A stretch of 64,000 nt of DNA from Prunella strophiata (GCA_036583965.1 JAZBQD010000021.1:20551620-20615619); one strand, 5' to 3'; counted from the first letter of the stretch, positions 21,401 to 33,870 are shown. Made by a program: numbers and translations. Notes: generated by a model not told the origin, from the sequence alone.

Positions 21401-24094
21401 GCCCCATCCCCAAATGTTCACTGTCAACCGGGCCACTGGCACCCTCAGCGTGATTGCCAGTGGCCTCGACCGCGAGGTGGGCTCTGCAGCACCGGGGGGC
21501 AGGGGTCCCAGCCCCAAGCAGGGGCTGACACCGTGTCTGTCTGTCTGTCTGTCCACCACAGCGTGTGCGGGAGTACACCCTGACTGTGCAGGCAGCTGAC
21601 CTGGATGGCGAGGGACTGACCACCACAGCGCTGGCCGTCATCGAGATCGCCGATGTCAATGACAACGCCCCCGAGTTTGACCCCAAAATGGTAACGTGGG
21701 CCCCCTGCTGGGTGTGACTCTCCCTGGTGCCCGCTGGGCCGTGGTGCTGACGGTGCCCCTGACCCGCAGTACGAGGCGGCCGTGCCGGAGAACGCGGCCG
21801 GGCGGGAGGTGGCCCGGCTGGCTGTCACCGACCTGGATGAGCCCGGCACGCCGGCGTGGCGAGCTGTCTACTCCATCCTGCGTGGCAACGACGGGGGTGC
21901 CTTTGCCATCACCACGGACCCTGCCACCAACGAGGGCATCCTCCGCACCGCCAAGGTCTGTGTCACCCCCTGTCACCCCACTGCTGCCCACAGTGGAGTC
22001 CTGCCTGTCCCACTCTCACTGCCCATGTCTCCTCCTCTCCCAGGGTCTGGACTATGAGGCCAAGCAGCAGTTCGTACTCCACGTGGCAGTGGCCAACGAG
22101 GTCCCCTTCGTCGTGAAGCTGCCGGATGGCCACTGCTACGGTGACAGTCACTGTGGAGGATGTCAATGAGGCCCCAGTGTTTGTGCCACTGGTGCAGCTG
22201 GCCACGGTGTCAGAGGATGTGCCCCCAGGGGCAGACCCTCACAGCCTGCACAGCCCAGGACCCTGACAAGGCGCAGGGCCAGAGGATCAAGTGAGAGGGG
22301 ACAGGGTTGGAGTGGAGGTTTGGGGGGTCTCTGCTGCCCCTCACCACAGCACCAGCTCCCCTGTGCCCCCCAGGTACCTGGTGGGGCACGACCCGGCGGG
22401 CTGGCTGGCCGTGCACCCCGAGAACGGCCTGGTGACCGCGCGGGACCACCTGGACCGCGAGTCCCCCTTCGTCAAGAACAGCACCTACATGGCTGTGCTG
22501 CTGGCCGTGGATGATGGTGAGGGACATGAAAGGGCCCTTGTTCCCCGTCCCGCGTGAGGGGCACGTGCTGCCATCACCAGGAAACACATCCCAGCTCCAG
22601 CATGGAGCAGTGCTCAGGATGCCCGGCCCCACCCCTGCCCAGGGCACCCCAGCCCCCTGAGGGTCCTGGGTTTGGGACTGCCCCCTCCAGCATCACTCCT
22701 CGCTGTTCCCACCCTTGCCCAGAGAGTCTCTGTCCCTGGGAAATCTTGGTTTTGAGGCTCCCCCCTGTCCCCATGCCTGCTCAGTCACCCATGTCCCCAC
22801 CAGGCTCACCGCCGGCCACGGGCACGGGCACGCTACTCCTCACCCTGCTGGATGTGAACGACAACGGCCCCGAGGCTGGAGCCACGGGACATCACTGTCT
22901 GCCAGCGCAGTCCCCAGCCCCAGCTCCTCACCGTCACCGACCGGGACCTGCCCCCCAACACCGGCCCCTTCCGCGCCGAGCTCACCCACGGCTCAGGGGA
23001 CAGCTGGGCCGTGGAGGTGGGGGACACAGGTATTGCAGGGGGGCTGAACATAATGGGGGGGTCCTCGGCAGAGGCAGCTGTGCTGTGGCTGCACTCCTGG
23101 TGCATCATCCATGAGCCCCAATCTCACGCAGGTGACACAGTGACGCTGCAGCTGGTGGCACCGCTGGAGCCAGACACCTACAGCGTGTACCTGCGGCTGC
23201 TGGACCAGCTGGGCAGAGCCCAAGTGACCATTGTCACCGCACGGGTCTGCGCCTGCGAGGGCCAGGCACAGGGCTGTCCCCAGAGGTCCCAGCCTGTCAC
23301 CGCCCTGCCCTTCGTCCTCGCCACCCTGGGCGCGCTACTGGCCCTGCTGCGTGAGTGGGGATGCTGGGGCTGTGGGGATGCCCCAGCTCTGGGCTACAGT
23401 GTCCTGTGTCCTGTCAGGGGACACATGTCCCTGCTGATGGCACTCTTCCCCCCAGTCATCCTGCTGCTGCTGCTGCTCTTTGTGAGGAGGAGGAAGGTGA
23501 CAAAGGAGCCACTGCTGCTGCCCGAAGATGACACAAGAGACAATATCTTCTACTACGGGGAGGAGGGTGGCGGCGAGGAGGACCAGGTGGGTGTGGGGGT
23601 CAGGGGTCTGGTGACAGCATGGGCAACATGACTCTGCCCCTTTTGATGTGTGTGTCCCCCCAGAACTACGACCTGAGCCAGCTGCACCGGGGGCTGGACG
23701 CCCGGCCCGAGGTGATCCGCAATGACTGTGGCCCCCACCCTCCTGCCAGCCCCCCAGTACCGGCCCCGACCCGCCAACCCTGATGACATTGGCACCTTCA
23801 TCGAGGAGGTGAGTGCTGACCTGGAGAGCCCAGGGGGTGACAGCGCAGGGCACACGGGTGCTGAGCCCTCTGTTCCCCCAGAACCTGAAGGCGGCCGACA
23901 CGGACCCCACGGCCCCCCCCTACGACTCGCTGCTGGTGTTCGACTACGAGGGCAGCAGCTCGGAGGCCACCTCGCTCAGCTCCCTCAACTCCTCGGCCTC
24001 CGACGGCGACCAGGACTACGACTACCTCAACGACTGGGGCGGCCGCTTCCGCAAGCTGGCCGAGCTCTATGGCGGCGGCGAGGAGGACGATTAG
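18445..24094 (+). CDS. CDH3: CDH3-like classical cadherin (chicken K-CAM/B-cadherin position)
   Basis: Fifteen exons: 18445-18586, 20299-20495, 20568-20678, 20814-20969, 21044-21189, 21301-21476, 21562-21690, 21770-21955, 22044-22290, 22374-22516, 22804-23029, 23132-23350, 23456-23586, 23664-23808, 23882-24094. It encodes a signal peptide ([17 protein letters not shown]), a prodomain, [12 protein letters not shown], five EC repeats with [19 protein letters not shown] and DVNDNGPE calcium motifs, a membrane helix ([15 protein letters not shown]) and a catenin-binding tail. The corrected length is 853 residues. The tail ([20 protein letters not shown]) binds beta-catenin. Against CDH1, exons 21044, 22804 and 23664 are one base long and 22044 is two bases long, so five probable +1 errors (near 21082, 22121, 22232, 22875, 23724). 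Exon 2 was chosen by splice sites and phase only. The gene is just upstream of CDH1 in the same orientation, as chicken K-CAM is. Confidence 0.9.
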
Positions 24095-24288
24095 GGACCC
24101 CCAGCCCGCTGCTGCCCCCTGCCTTATTGCTGCTTTTGTGCCTTGGGGGTTCCCCCTGCCATGCCCCCCACCCCAGCGCAGCCCCCTCCCCTCCTCGCCT
24201 GCGTTTTTGTGGTTATTATCTATTTTTTAAGGTATGGAATGATGGCGTGTGATGCTGCGGACAAGGGGATGGGAGCTGGGTCGGTTTT

Positions 24289-24294
24289 AATAAA
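24289..24294 (+). terminator. CDH3-like polyadenylation signal AATAAA
   Basis: AATAAA 195 bp after the stop codon, preceded by the AT-rich TTATTATCTATTTTTTAAGG. Confidence 0.85.
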
Positions 24295-25246
24295 GGATTT
24301 GGTTTTTTTAGATGTCCCAGGCTCTGTGTCACTTTGTGCCCTGGAGATCAGCGCTGCCCCCAGCCCTGCAGTGACCCCTCCCCAGCTCTGTCCCCCCTTG
24401 CCCACCGCAGTGTGGAACCCATGGCACAGCTGCAGTGTCACCCATGCAGGGACAGTGCCCATGCTCCCTCCGGGGTGTCCTTGTCCCCAGGGGGTGCTGA
24501 TGGGCATGGGCAGGGCACTGACTGCCAATCTGTCCATGGGAGTGACACTGGTGGCATTGGGCATTCCTGGTGCTAAATCCCTCCTGGCCTGGGCAGCCAG
24601 AGCCCTGCTGCCACCCCAACCCCTGAGGTGACCATGGGTGCTAGCGTGGGTGGGCAGAGCAGGATCCCAAGCTCTGGGAGTGTCCCACTGGCTCCAGGAT
24701 CAGCTCCTGACACATGGGATGGGGGCGGCTGATGGATCCCTGGGGTCCCTTTCCATAGGGTCACCCCCAGCTGTGCTGTGCTTTGGGACAGAGGGGCACA
24801 GGGGAAGCCGGGGACTGCAGCATCCTGAGGGGCCCTTCCTGCCCGAGGGGTCCCTGGGTACGATGTTTGTCCCCTGCTGCACTGCCAGGATCTGTGGGAC
24901 CTGGCATGGGGGCACCCTGAGGTACTCCTGGCTCCTGTCACCCACCAACACCCCCTGCTCCCACTGCCCTGGGCGGGAGAGGCAGGGAAAGCACGAGGGC
25001 TGTGTGCCTGGGGCTGGGAATATCAGAGGCACGGGGAGCCGGGGCTACCCGGGACGGGCAGAGCACCAGGGGTGTTGAGGGTACCGGGGCTGGTGGGGTA
25101 CTGGGGGTGCCAGGCGCTGAAGGGGTAACGGGGGTACCACGGTACCGGGGGCCGCGGGAGGTACCGGGAACACCGGGGTTCCTGGCGCGGGCGGGGCGGG
25201 ACCGCCTCCCGTCGGGGCGGGACGGGGCGGTTCTCGGCGGGGTCGA
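24295..25246. other. CDH3-like to CDH1 intergenic spacer
   Basis: About 1 kb separates the two genes. No exon or mobile element seen. The last 250 bp is CpG-rich with repeated GGTACCGGGG-like words and GGGCGGGACGG GC boxes close to the CDH1 start. Confidence 0.6.
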
Positions 25247-25286
25247 CACCTGCGAGGAGGGATCGGGAGGGGACGGGACGCACCTG
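25247..25286 (+). promoter_or_regulatory. CDH1 promoter with paired CACCTG E-boxes
   Basis: CACCTG at 25247-25252 and 25281-25286, 92 and 58 bp before the ATG, next to GC boxes (GGGGCGG) and with no TATA box. Paired E-boxes bound by Snail, Slug and ZEB are the hallmark of mammalian CDH1 promoters, so the arrangement appears retained. Confidence 0.6.
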
Positions 25287-25343
25287 CGACTCCGCGGCGG
25301 CAGCGCCAGATCCCTCCGACACCAACCGGCTGCAGCTCCGGCC

Positions 25344-28300
25344 ATGGGGCGGCGGGCGGGTTGCTCGGTCCCGCTCTGCCTCCTCCTGCTCCTGCTCCAG
25401 GTGAGCCAAGGAATGGGCGGCAGGACCCCGCCTGGGACCCCGCCGAGACCCTGCCCGGGGCAGCGGGACCTTGCTCGGGACCCTGCCCGGTGCTAACGTC
25501 TCTCTCCGGGCAGAGCGGGCAGCGGCTGTGCCAGCGGGCAGCGTCGTGCCAGCCCGGCTTCGCCGCCGAGACCTTCGCTCTGACGGTGCCGCGGGACAGC
25601 GTGGCGGCGGGACGGGCACTGGGACGGGGTAAGGACACGGGGACAACCGGCTAGTGGAGGACAGGGGGGCAGCGAGGATGGGGACGGGACTATGGGTACA
25701 GGGGGGTGTGTGGGACAGGGGTGGGCGACGGGGGACATAAAGCCGTGGCTCTGTGCCCGAGTGGTGCTGGCATGGCCGCGGGGACAGTGCTATGGCAGTG
25801 GGGATGGTGCTATGGCAGTGGGGACAGTGCCATGACGGTGGGACAGGCTTGCTGTGGTGGCAGGTGGCATGGGGGACAGAGCCTGGTGTGTCCTCACGCA
25901 GCGGTGGGGCCACACTGAGGGCAGTGCTGGTCGCAGTGCAAGCAGAGCCGGGGCCCTGGCACGGCGGGACGGGCGCGGGGGCAGCGCAGCCGCTCCCCGG
26001 GGCGCGCCGGCGCGGGCGGCGCTGACTCAGGCACCGCAGACCTGTTGGGGCCGGCAGGCTGGGGTGTGGGCACGCAGGCGCCTGCCCTGCCCCGTGCCTC
26101 ACCTGGCACCCGGGGTTCACCAGGGTGAGCCCCCCTCTGGACCCACTGTGTAGGCCCCCAGGGCAGCTCTTGGCATAGGGACAGGGCACTGGGATGGGCT
26201 CCTGGGATTTTGGGGACGTCGGTGTCCCACTCTATTGGCACTAAAGCCCTGTTCTGGTGTGGCAAGGGGGCACTGGGGACCCATGTGTTGGGGATCTGCT
26301 GCCACTCTGGGGACCTCTGAAATGGACTCTGTGTGCTCTAGGGCTGTGTGCAGTGGCTGTCACCATCTGCACCGGTTCATGGCTGGGAGTGGTGCTGGCT
26401 CTGCAGTGCGTGCCAGGGTGGCTGGGTGGGCACAGGGCCGAGGGGTACTGAGCACCCAGTGCTGCACCAAGGCTCCCAAACATCCTCGGCTCTGTAACGG
26501 CTTTGCCTGGGAGAGCCAGGAATAGGACCCTGCCCCATTGCCCAGGAATCGTGTTTGTTTGCCTTGTGGTTGATCATTAACGTGCACAAGCCAACGTCCA
26601 TCAGGGCTGGGCCCTGATACCAGGGTGACGGCAGCCCTGTGACTTCCCTGCAGCACTGAGACCTGCTGGGAATCCTCTGTCCTGGCACCAGCACAGTTCT
26701 GGGTTCCGGGCACAGTCAGGGCGTGGGAGGAAGGAAGGGACCATCTGCCCTTGAGGCCTGTGTGGCACCCAGTGATTCACAGCTGTGCCACGGCAATGCC
26801 AGCCGTGGGGTGGCCGAGCCTGGTGGATGCCAGGCCACGCTGGGCCACAGAGCACCCCAAAGCTTGCGGCCAGGCTGACAAGCCGGCCTGTAATTAGCTT
26901 GATGAGTTGAGCGCGGTGTTTTCCCTCCAACAGGCCCAGACAGGCCCCGCGCGGCGCCGGGGCGGCGAACAACAACAGCACCTGCGCGGGGGCTGCGGCG
27001 TCACCAGCGCTCTGCTCCGCGGGCCGGGGGCTCGGGGGCGGTGGGGATGTGGTGGGGATGTGGTGGGGCTGAGACAGTGCCCGTCAGTCCTGGGTGGAGA
27101 AACCTCGAGAGTCTGAAGTCACAGCGAAACTGGGGTGACGTCAGTGGGATGTGTCACCCGCAGCACCTTCACCCGGGGTGAGCCCCCTGCCCTGGCACAG
27201 CTGCGTGTGCGCAACGCACGGGGTGGTGGCACTGCAGGGATGGGGACACCCTGATCTGCCTGCGCCCAGCCCCACTGAGACCTCACAGGACATGAGGGGG
27301 CTTTGGGGGGCTGCCCTGATCCCCTGTGTGGGGTCTCAGCCCCACACCCTGTTTGGCAGCCTGGTTGTACCAGTCTGGTTATCCCAGTGCCCTGTAGGTG
27401 ATGGTGGGGGACTGAAGTGGGGGGGATCCCCCTGTAGGACTCTGAGCTCTGCTTTTCTCCCACCCCCATCATTCCCAGGAGAGGAATGATGAGGGCCCCC
27501 CCTCCACCCCCCCCCAGCTCCCAGCCTCGGGGAGAGGAGGGCTGGGCCCAGCCCTCCTTCAGCCAAGCTGGAAAAACAGGTTGTGCACAGCCAGGTGGGA
27601 AGGGGGGGAGTTGGAAGGGGGAGAGCGGGAGTGGGGGAGCGGGTTCTGAGCACTCTCCTCGAACCCAGTGCGGGCTGAGCACTGAGCTCCCATTGCACCC
27701 GGAGTGGGGCTGGGGGCACCGTGCCGCCCCTCGCTGCGCCCACCGGGCCCCGAGCCAGGGCTGGGGCCGAGCTCTGCGGCTGCGCCCGCGGCTGCCTCTC
27801 CTTCCCCGCCTGCCCCGGCACGTTCCTGCCCGGCCGGCCCCACCGGCTCCGCCAGCCCTGGCCGGGGGTCCCGCCGTGGGGCTGAGCGGGGCTGGCATCG
27901 CGCCGGCGGGTCCTCCTGGGCCGGGCCGGGGGCACCGTGGTGGGCAGGGGGGCAGGATTGCTCCCCCCTCCATGCCACAGCCACCTCGGATTCCTGGGCT
28001 GCTCGTGGGCTGACGTAACCCACGGGCCCCGTTCCGCTGCCTCCCGCCCACCCCGGCATGTCCCCTTGCCGAGGCGCGGGTCACGCCGGGGCGGCGGTGG
28101 CAGTGCTGGCTGCGGAGCCTGGCTGCCGCTGGCTCCAACAGCTCTCTCGCCAGACAAAGGGCGCTTGTTCGGGAGCGCGGCCCCAGCTCATGTGATGCCC
28201 GCTGACCGCTGCCTCGTGGCGGCCCAGCCCGGGTGCCCAGCTAGTGACATCGGGCCCCCGCCTGCCGCTGTCCCTGGGGCTGGGGGTCCCGGAGGTACCT

Positions 28301-31300
28301 GGGCAGGTTGAGGGGCCTGGCTGCCAGGGCACTGGGGGTCCAGTGCAGGTGGATGACTGCTGCCCTTGTTTTTATTGAAAAAGCTGCTGGAGCAACATGG
28401 ACATAGTGGTGGTGACATGCCATGCTTGGGGACATGCTGTGCCACAGGGAAACACCCATAGAAAAGCACTGTGCCTGGCACCATGCTATACATGGTTCTG
28501 GGGACAGGGACATGCTGTGCCAGGTGCCACTTGCCCCATTGTCACTGTCCGGCAGGGGTCCTGTGGCACAGTAGGTCCTGCCATGTCCCATCCTGGACCA
28601 AAGCCAGGGCAGGGGATGCACTGTGTGTTGTGCCCAGGATGAAATCCTGGCAGGGCACGTGTCACTGTGTGTGGAGCATCCCCACCACTGCTGTGACCCC
28701 ACACCCCAGGCTGCTGGGGCAGGGCTGTTCTGTGTGTGCCCCTGTCCCCAGAACCCTCTGCCACTCAGTCCCCTGTCCCCAGTGAGCTTTGTGGACTGTG
28801 GCGAGTCGCGCCGTGCCGCCTTCCTCCCGGATGACACAGCGCTTCAAGGTGAGCAGGGATGGCATTGTCTCTGCCACCCGGCCCCTGCAGCTCCAGCAGC
28901 GGGACATCACCTTCGCTGTGCACACCTGGGACACCATGGGCAAGAAGCATTCTGCCAAGGTGACCCTGCACCGGCGGTGGCACCAGCACCGACACCACGA
29001 GCGGATGCAGCAGGTGAAGCTCAGACCCACTCCCTGGGGTCACAGCAGCCCCTGTCCCTGGTGCAGGGAGGCTCAGCAAGGTGCTGGCCCTGAGCAGAGC
29101 CACTGTCCCAACAGGGCACGGTGCCGGACGTGCTGATCTTCCCAGAGCACGGGCACGGCCTCCGGCGGCAGAAGAGGGACTGGGTCATCCCCCCCATCAA
29201 CTGCCCTGAGAACGAGCGCGGGCCCTTCCCCAAGAAGCTGGTGCAGGTGGGTGTCCCCACAGGGACCAGGCAGGGTGCAGGGGCATCCCCAGAGTGCTGG
29301 GACACCTCTCACCCTCCTCTTCCTGCCTGTCTGCCAGATCAAATCCAACAAGGACAAGGAGACCAAGGTTTTCTACAGCATCACGGGGCAGGGAGCAGAT
29401 ACCATCCCCGCGGGTGTCTTCATCATCGAGCGGGAGACGGGGTGGCTGGAGGTGACAAAACCCCTGGACCGGGAGGAGAAGGATAAATATGTGGTGAGTG
29501 AGGGGGCACCTGTGGTGGCACGGGGACAGTCCTGGGCACTGCACACACACTGACTGTGCCCTTGCAGCTCTACTCCCACGCCGTGTCGGCCAACGGGCAG
29601 CCTGTGGAAGACCCCATGGAGATCATCATCACCGTCACTGACCAGAACGACAACCGGCCCGTCTTCACCCAGCAAGTCTTTGTTGGCTACATTGAGGAGA
29701 ACGCAAAGCCAGGTACGTGGGGGACTGTGAGCTTGGACCATGCAGAGCCCTGAGCACGAGCAGTGCCAGGGTGTCCCGTGCATTCTGTCCCATCATTAAA
29801 ATCTCCCTGGCTTGTCCCCGTGTCCAGGCACGTCTGTGATGACCGTGAACGCTACAGATGCAGATGATGCGATCAACGTGAACAATGGCATCATTGGCTA
29901 CTCCATCCTCAGCGAGGAGCCCAAGGGTGCACAGCGGATGTTCACCATCAATGCCGAGAAGGGCATCATCAGTGTCATTGGCACAGGACTGGACCGGGAG
30001 GTGGGCACCTTGCCACAGCCCAGGGGAACCTATGGCTACTCCACAGTGGGATGTGCCTTGGGGAGAAAGGCATATTGCAGCCCTGGGGTCCATCTGGTTT
30101 TGGGATGTGCCATCCCTGGGTCACTGTCCCTGGCTGCAGCAGTGTCTGCAGCCTTAAGCTGAGGACACTCCAGGAACCCCCAGCCTTGCTGAGCCCTGGA
30201 GTGGGTACAGTGCCAGCGCCCTCAGGTGGGCAGCTGGGACATCGTCTGCCTCTGTGCCAGCAGGAAACAGCGAGGCTGGAGAAGGGAGGAGAAGCAGGCA
30301 GGTGATGCCTGGAGGAGGGGAACACCCCAGTCCCCACCCCAGCCCTAACTGGGATGATTTTGCTCTGCAGACCACTCCCAACTACACGCTGATCATCCAG
30401 GCTGCAGACCAGGAAGGCACTGGCCTGACCAACACTGCCACCGCCATCATCAAAGTCACTGATGCCAATGACAACCCTCCCGTCTTCAACCCCACCATGG
30501 TACTACCCAGCCCCAGCCACTGCCCTCCCCGGGCATCGTGGCACAAGCTCCCACCTGGGGTGCCTGGGGCCACACAGGTGACTGTCCCTGTCCCATCTTG
30601 CAGTATGAGGAGTCAGTGGACGAGAACGAGGTGGGGGTGCTGGTGGCCCGGCTGCATGTGACAGACCAGGACCTGCCAGGCTCCCCAGCCTGGCACGCTG
30701 TCTACCGCATCGTGAGCGGGGACCCGCAGGGCAGCTTCGAGATCACCACTGACCCCAAAACCAACGATGGGCTCCTGAAGACTGCCAAGGTGGGTCCTGC
30801 TGCCACATGGCTGCCTCAGCACCAGCTGACTCCCCGCTGGCACTACCCTGGCTTCTCTCCCACCCCCAGGGCCTGGATTATGAGACCCAGAACCGGTACA
30901 AGCTCGTGGTGTCAGTGGAGAACGAGGTCCCCTTCACCGTGGCCCTGAATCCTGCCACAGCCAATGTCCTGGTGGTGGTCAGGGATGTGAATGAAGCCCC
31001 AATCTTCATGCCCCCAGTCAAGCAGGTGGAAGTGATGGAGGATGTGCCAGTGGGATACCAGGTCACCTCCTACACAGCCCAGGACCCCGACAAGGACCAG
31101 AGACAGAAAATCACGTGAGTGGAGGGTGATGGTGGCAGGGGCTTTGCTGGGATGTCTGAGGGGCTGTGCTGCACTGTGTGCTCCTTCCTCTCCCCCTGCT
31201 GACCCCTGGCTGCCCCCAGGTATCGCATGGGCAGTGACCCCTCGGGGTGGTTGGCCATTGACTCTGAGAATGGCATCGTCACGGCAGCCAAGCCGCTGGA

Positions 31301-33170
31301 CCGGGAGTCAGCACATGCCATCAACAGCACCTACAAGGCCATCATCCTGGCCGTGGACGACGGTGAGGGTGGACAACTGCTGCCCCCGTGCCCACCTCCG
31401 TGTCCCCCCATGGGGTGCAGGCCCCTTCCCTGGGTGCCTCGCTGACTCTTAGTCCCACAGGGTCACCATTCCATACCGGCACGGGGACCCTGCTCCTCGT
31501 GCTTCTGGATGTGAATGACAACGGGCCCGTGCCCGAGCCCCGGAGCTTCGACATCTGCAACCGGCAGCCCGAGGAGCAGACACTGAAGATCATCGACAAA
31601 GACCTGCCCCCCAACACCCACCCCTTCAAGGCAGAGCTGATGCACGGCTCTGGCAGCAACTGGACTGTCAGCGTGGGGCATCCAGGTGGGTACCACCTGC
31701 TCTGGTGCTGGGCCCTGCAATGAGCACTAGGCTGGGGACCTGCCACGGGGCAAAGTCCTGTGCTAGTGCCAAGGGTGCTCCCAGACCAGAACTGGGAAAG
31801 GGGCTGGAGCACCACGAGTGGCTGAGGGAGCTGGGGAGGCTCAGGAGGAACCTTCTCACTCTCCACAACTTACTGGCAGGAGGGTGCAGCCAGGTGAGGG
31901 TCAGGATCTGCTCCTAAGGTACAGGACAAGGGGAAATAACCTCGAGTCATGCCAAGAGAGATTTAGTTTGGATATTAGGGAAAATTCATTCATAGAAAAG
32001 GTGTTCAGACATTGGAAGAGGCTGCCCAGGTCATAGGTGGAGTCCCCATCCCCAGAGGGATTTAAGAGCTGTGTGAATGTGGCCCCTGTGGAAATGAGTC
32101 AGTGGTGGCCTTGGCAGTGCTGGGGGATGGGCTGGACTCAATAATCTTGGAGATCTTTTCCAACCCAAATGATTCTGTGGTTCACCAGACGAGGTGAAGC
32201 TGAACATGAAGAAGGAGCTGGAGCCGGGTGAAGTACAGCATCTTCTTGAAGCTGCTGGATGCGCAGGGCAAGGATCAGATCACGCAGGTGCGAGCCCAGG
32301 TGTGCAGCTGCGAGGGGGCAGCCAAGAACTGCGAGCGGCGAGCGTTCATCTCCGGTGGCATGGGCGTGCCCGCCATCCTGGGCATCCTGGGGGGCATCCT
32401 GGCGCTGCTCAGTGAGTACCCGGCGAGAGGATGGGAGGGACAGAGTGTGGGTCACTCTCTCCCTGCTGCCCTGACACCCCCTCCCTGTGCCTGCAGTCCT
32501 CCTGCTGCTGCTGCTGCTCTTCGCCAGGAGGAGGAAGGTGGTGAAGGAACCACTGCTGCCACCCGAGGATGACATGCGGGACAATGTGTACCACTACGAC
32601 GAGGAGGGCGGCGGCGAGGAGGACCAGGTGGGATGGCCGTGCTTGCTGAACCCCGCCCACCAGGTGGTGGTGGCGGTGCCCATGGTTGTCCCTCGAGCCT
32701 TGACTCCTCCTGTCTGTCCCCCCAGGACTACGACCTGAGCCAGCTGCACCGGGGGCTGGACGCCCGGCCCGAGGTGATCCGCAATGACGTGGCCCCCCCG
32801 CTCATGGCGGCCCCCCAGTACCGGCCCCGGCCCGCCAACCCCGACGAGATCGGGAACTTCATCGACGAGGTGAGTGCTGACCTGGGGAGCCCAGGGGGGG
32901 ACACGTCCGTGCCACACCAGTGGCACCACACGGGTGCTGAGCCCTCTGTTCCCCCAGAACCTGAAGGCGGCCGACACGGACCCCACGGCCCCCCCCTACG
33001 ACTCGCTGCTGGTGTTCGACTACGAGGGCAGCGGCTCGGAGGCCACCTCGCTCAGCTCCCTCAACTCCTCCGCCTCCGACGGCGACCAGGACTACGACTA
33101 CCTCAACGACTGGGGCGGCCGCTTCCGCAAGCTGGCCGAGCTCTATGGCGGCGGCGAGGAGGACGATTAG
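25344..33170 (+). CDS. CDH1: CDH1, E-cadherin (L-CAM)
   Basis: Sixteen exons: 25344-25400, 25514-25628, 28783-29013, 29115-29246, 29338-29493, 29568-29712, 29828-30000, 30371-30499, 30604-30789, 30870-31114, 31220-31362, 31461-31685, 32189-32411, 32497-32627, 32726-32869, 32958-33170. Domains: signal peptide ([10 protein letters not shown]), prodomain ([35 protein letters not shown]), [12 protein letters not shown] with the mature start near residue 156, five EC repeats, membrane helix ([16 protein letters not shown]) and a p120/beta-catenin tail ending YGGGEEDD. The corrected length is 881 residues, close to human E-cadherin. Two exons are one base long: 28783-29013 (extra base near 28840) and 32189-32411 (extra base near 32235, before YSIFLKLLD). 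It is the epithelial adherens-junction homophilic adhesion receptor. The large second intron (25629-28782) holds candidate enhancer motifs. Confidence 0.95.
25780..25848. repeat. Short ~24-bp tandem repeat in CDH1 intron 2
   Basis: About three imperfect units of the type GGGACAGTGCTATGGCAGTG. Confidence 0.7.
26569..26897. promoter_or_regulatory. Candidate CDH1 intron-2 enhancer motifs (HNF-1 and homeodomain)
   Basis: GTTGATCATTAAC at 26569-26581 differs from the HNF-1 consensus GTTAATNATTAAC at one base. TAATTAG lies at 26891-26897. Published work on chicken L-CAM places an enhancer responsive to HNF-1 and Hox factors in the second intron, the intron containing these sites. That this is the same element is my inference. 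Confidence 0.5.
31795..32188 (+). mobile_element. CR1 LINE 3' fragment ending at a CDH1 splice acceptor
   Basis: Carries CACGAGTGGCTGAGGGAGCT, TTTGGATATTAGGGAAAATT, GAGGGATTTAAGAGCTGTGT and the 3' tail TTCCAACCCAAATGATTCTG. The tail runs straight into TTCACCAG, the acceptor of the exon at 32189. Confidence 0.93.
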
Positions 33171-33870
33171 GGACCCCCAGCCCGCTGCTGCCACCTCATT
33201 TCACCCCTCTGGACTCACATCGGTCTCTGTCCGATGTGGGCAAACCCCCTCCAACACCTCCTGAACCCCGTGCCTGCGTCTCCCTCACTGAGAAAAGCTC
33301 AGGCCCGCTGGGGATGGGGGGCTTTGGGGTAGTCTGGGTGTTTCCTGGCCCCCTTGGCTCCAGGGCATGGAACAGTTTAATCCATTCCCTATCCTGGAAC
33401 TGAGGTGCTCCCAGCTGTGGGGGATCAGGATCAGGTTCTTCTTCCCTTTTCCATGAGGGGAAAAAGGGTTTCTCTGGCACTCTCCAAAATACCTCATGCT
33501 GCCAGCCCCACCCACACAGGCTCAGATCATGAACCTAGTGATGGAGAAGTGCAATGAGGCACTTGATCAACACAGACCAAAGATGCACCATCGCAGGGAA
33601 TTGTATTTACTACAGTATGTACAGCCAGATTTTTATTTTTCTGTATCCTAGATTATGGTTTGATTTCCTCCCATGTTGTGCCAGGTGTAATTAGCGTGCA
33701 GTCACTAAAAGGTGCTTTCCAAAATCAAAGGGCTTTCACAAAATCCTGATGTCTGTGTTTCAGCTATTGTCATGGTTTGTATTTTTTATCATGGGAAAAG
33801 GGTCTGATGTAAGCTGGGAAACCAGCAATGGCCGAATGTTGATTGCATGGTTTTTATATAAAAATGAAAT
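33171..33870 (+). other. CDH1 3'UTR
   Basis: About 700 bases after the stop. The second half is AT-rich (TTGTATTTACTACAGTATGT, TTTTTATTTTTCTG), as expected for a 3'UTR, and ends at the polyA signal below. Confidence 0.7.

Noticed and set aside
18445..24094. CDH3-like as a pseudogene because of five frame breaks
   Set aside because: All splice sites, calcium motifs and the tail are kept, and the breaks are single-base insertions like those in GAS8 and TANGO6; sequence error is more likely.
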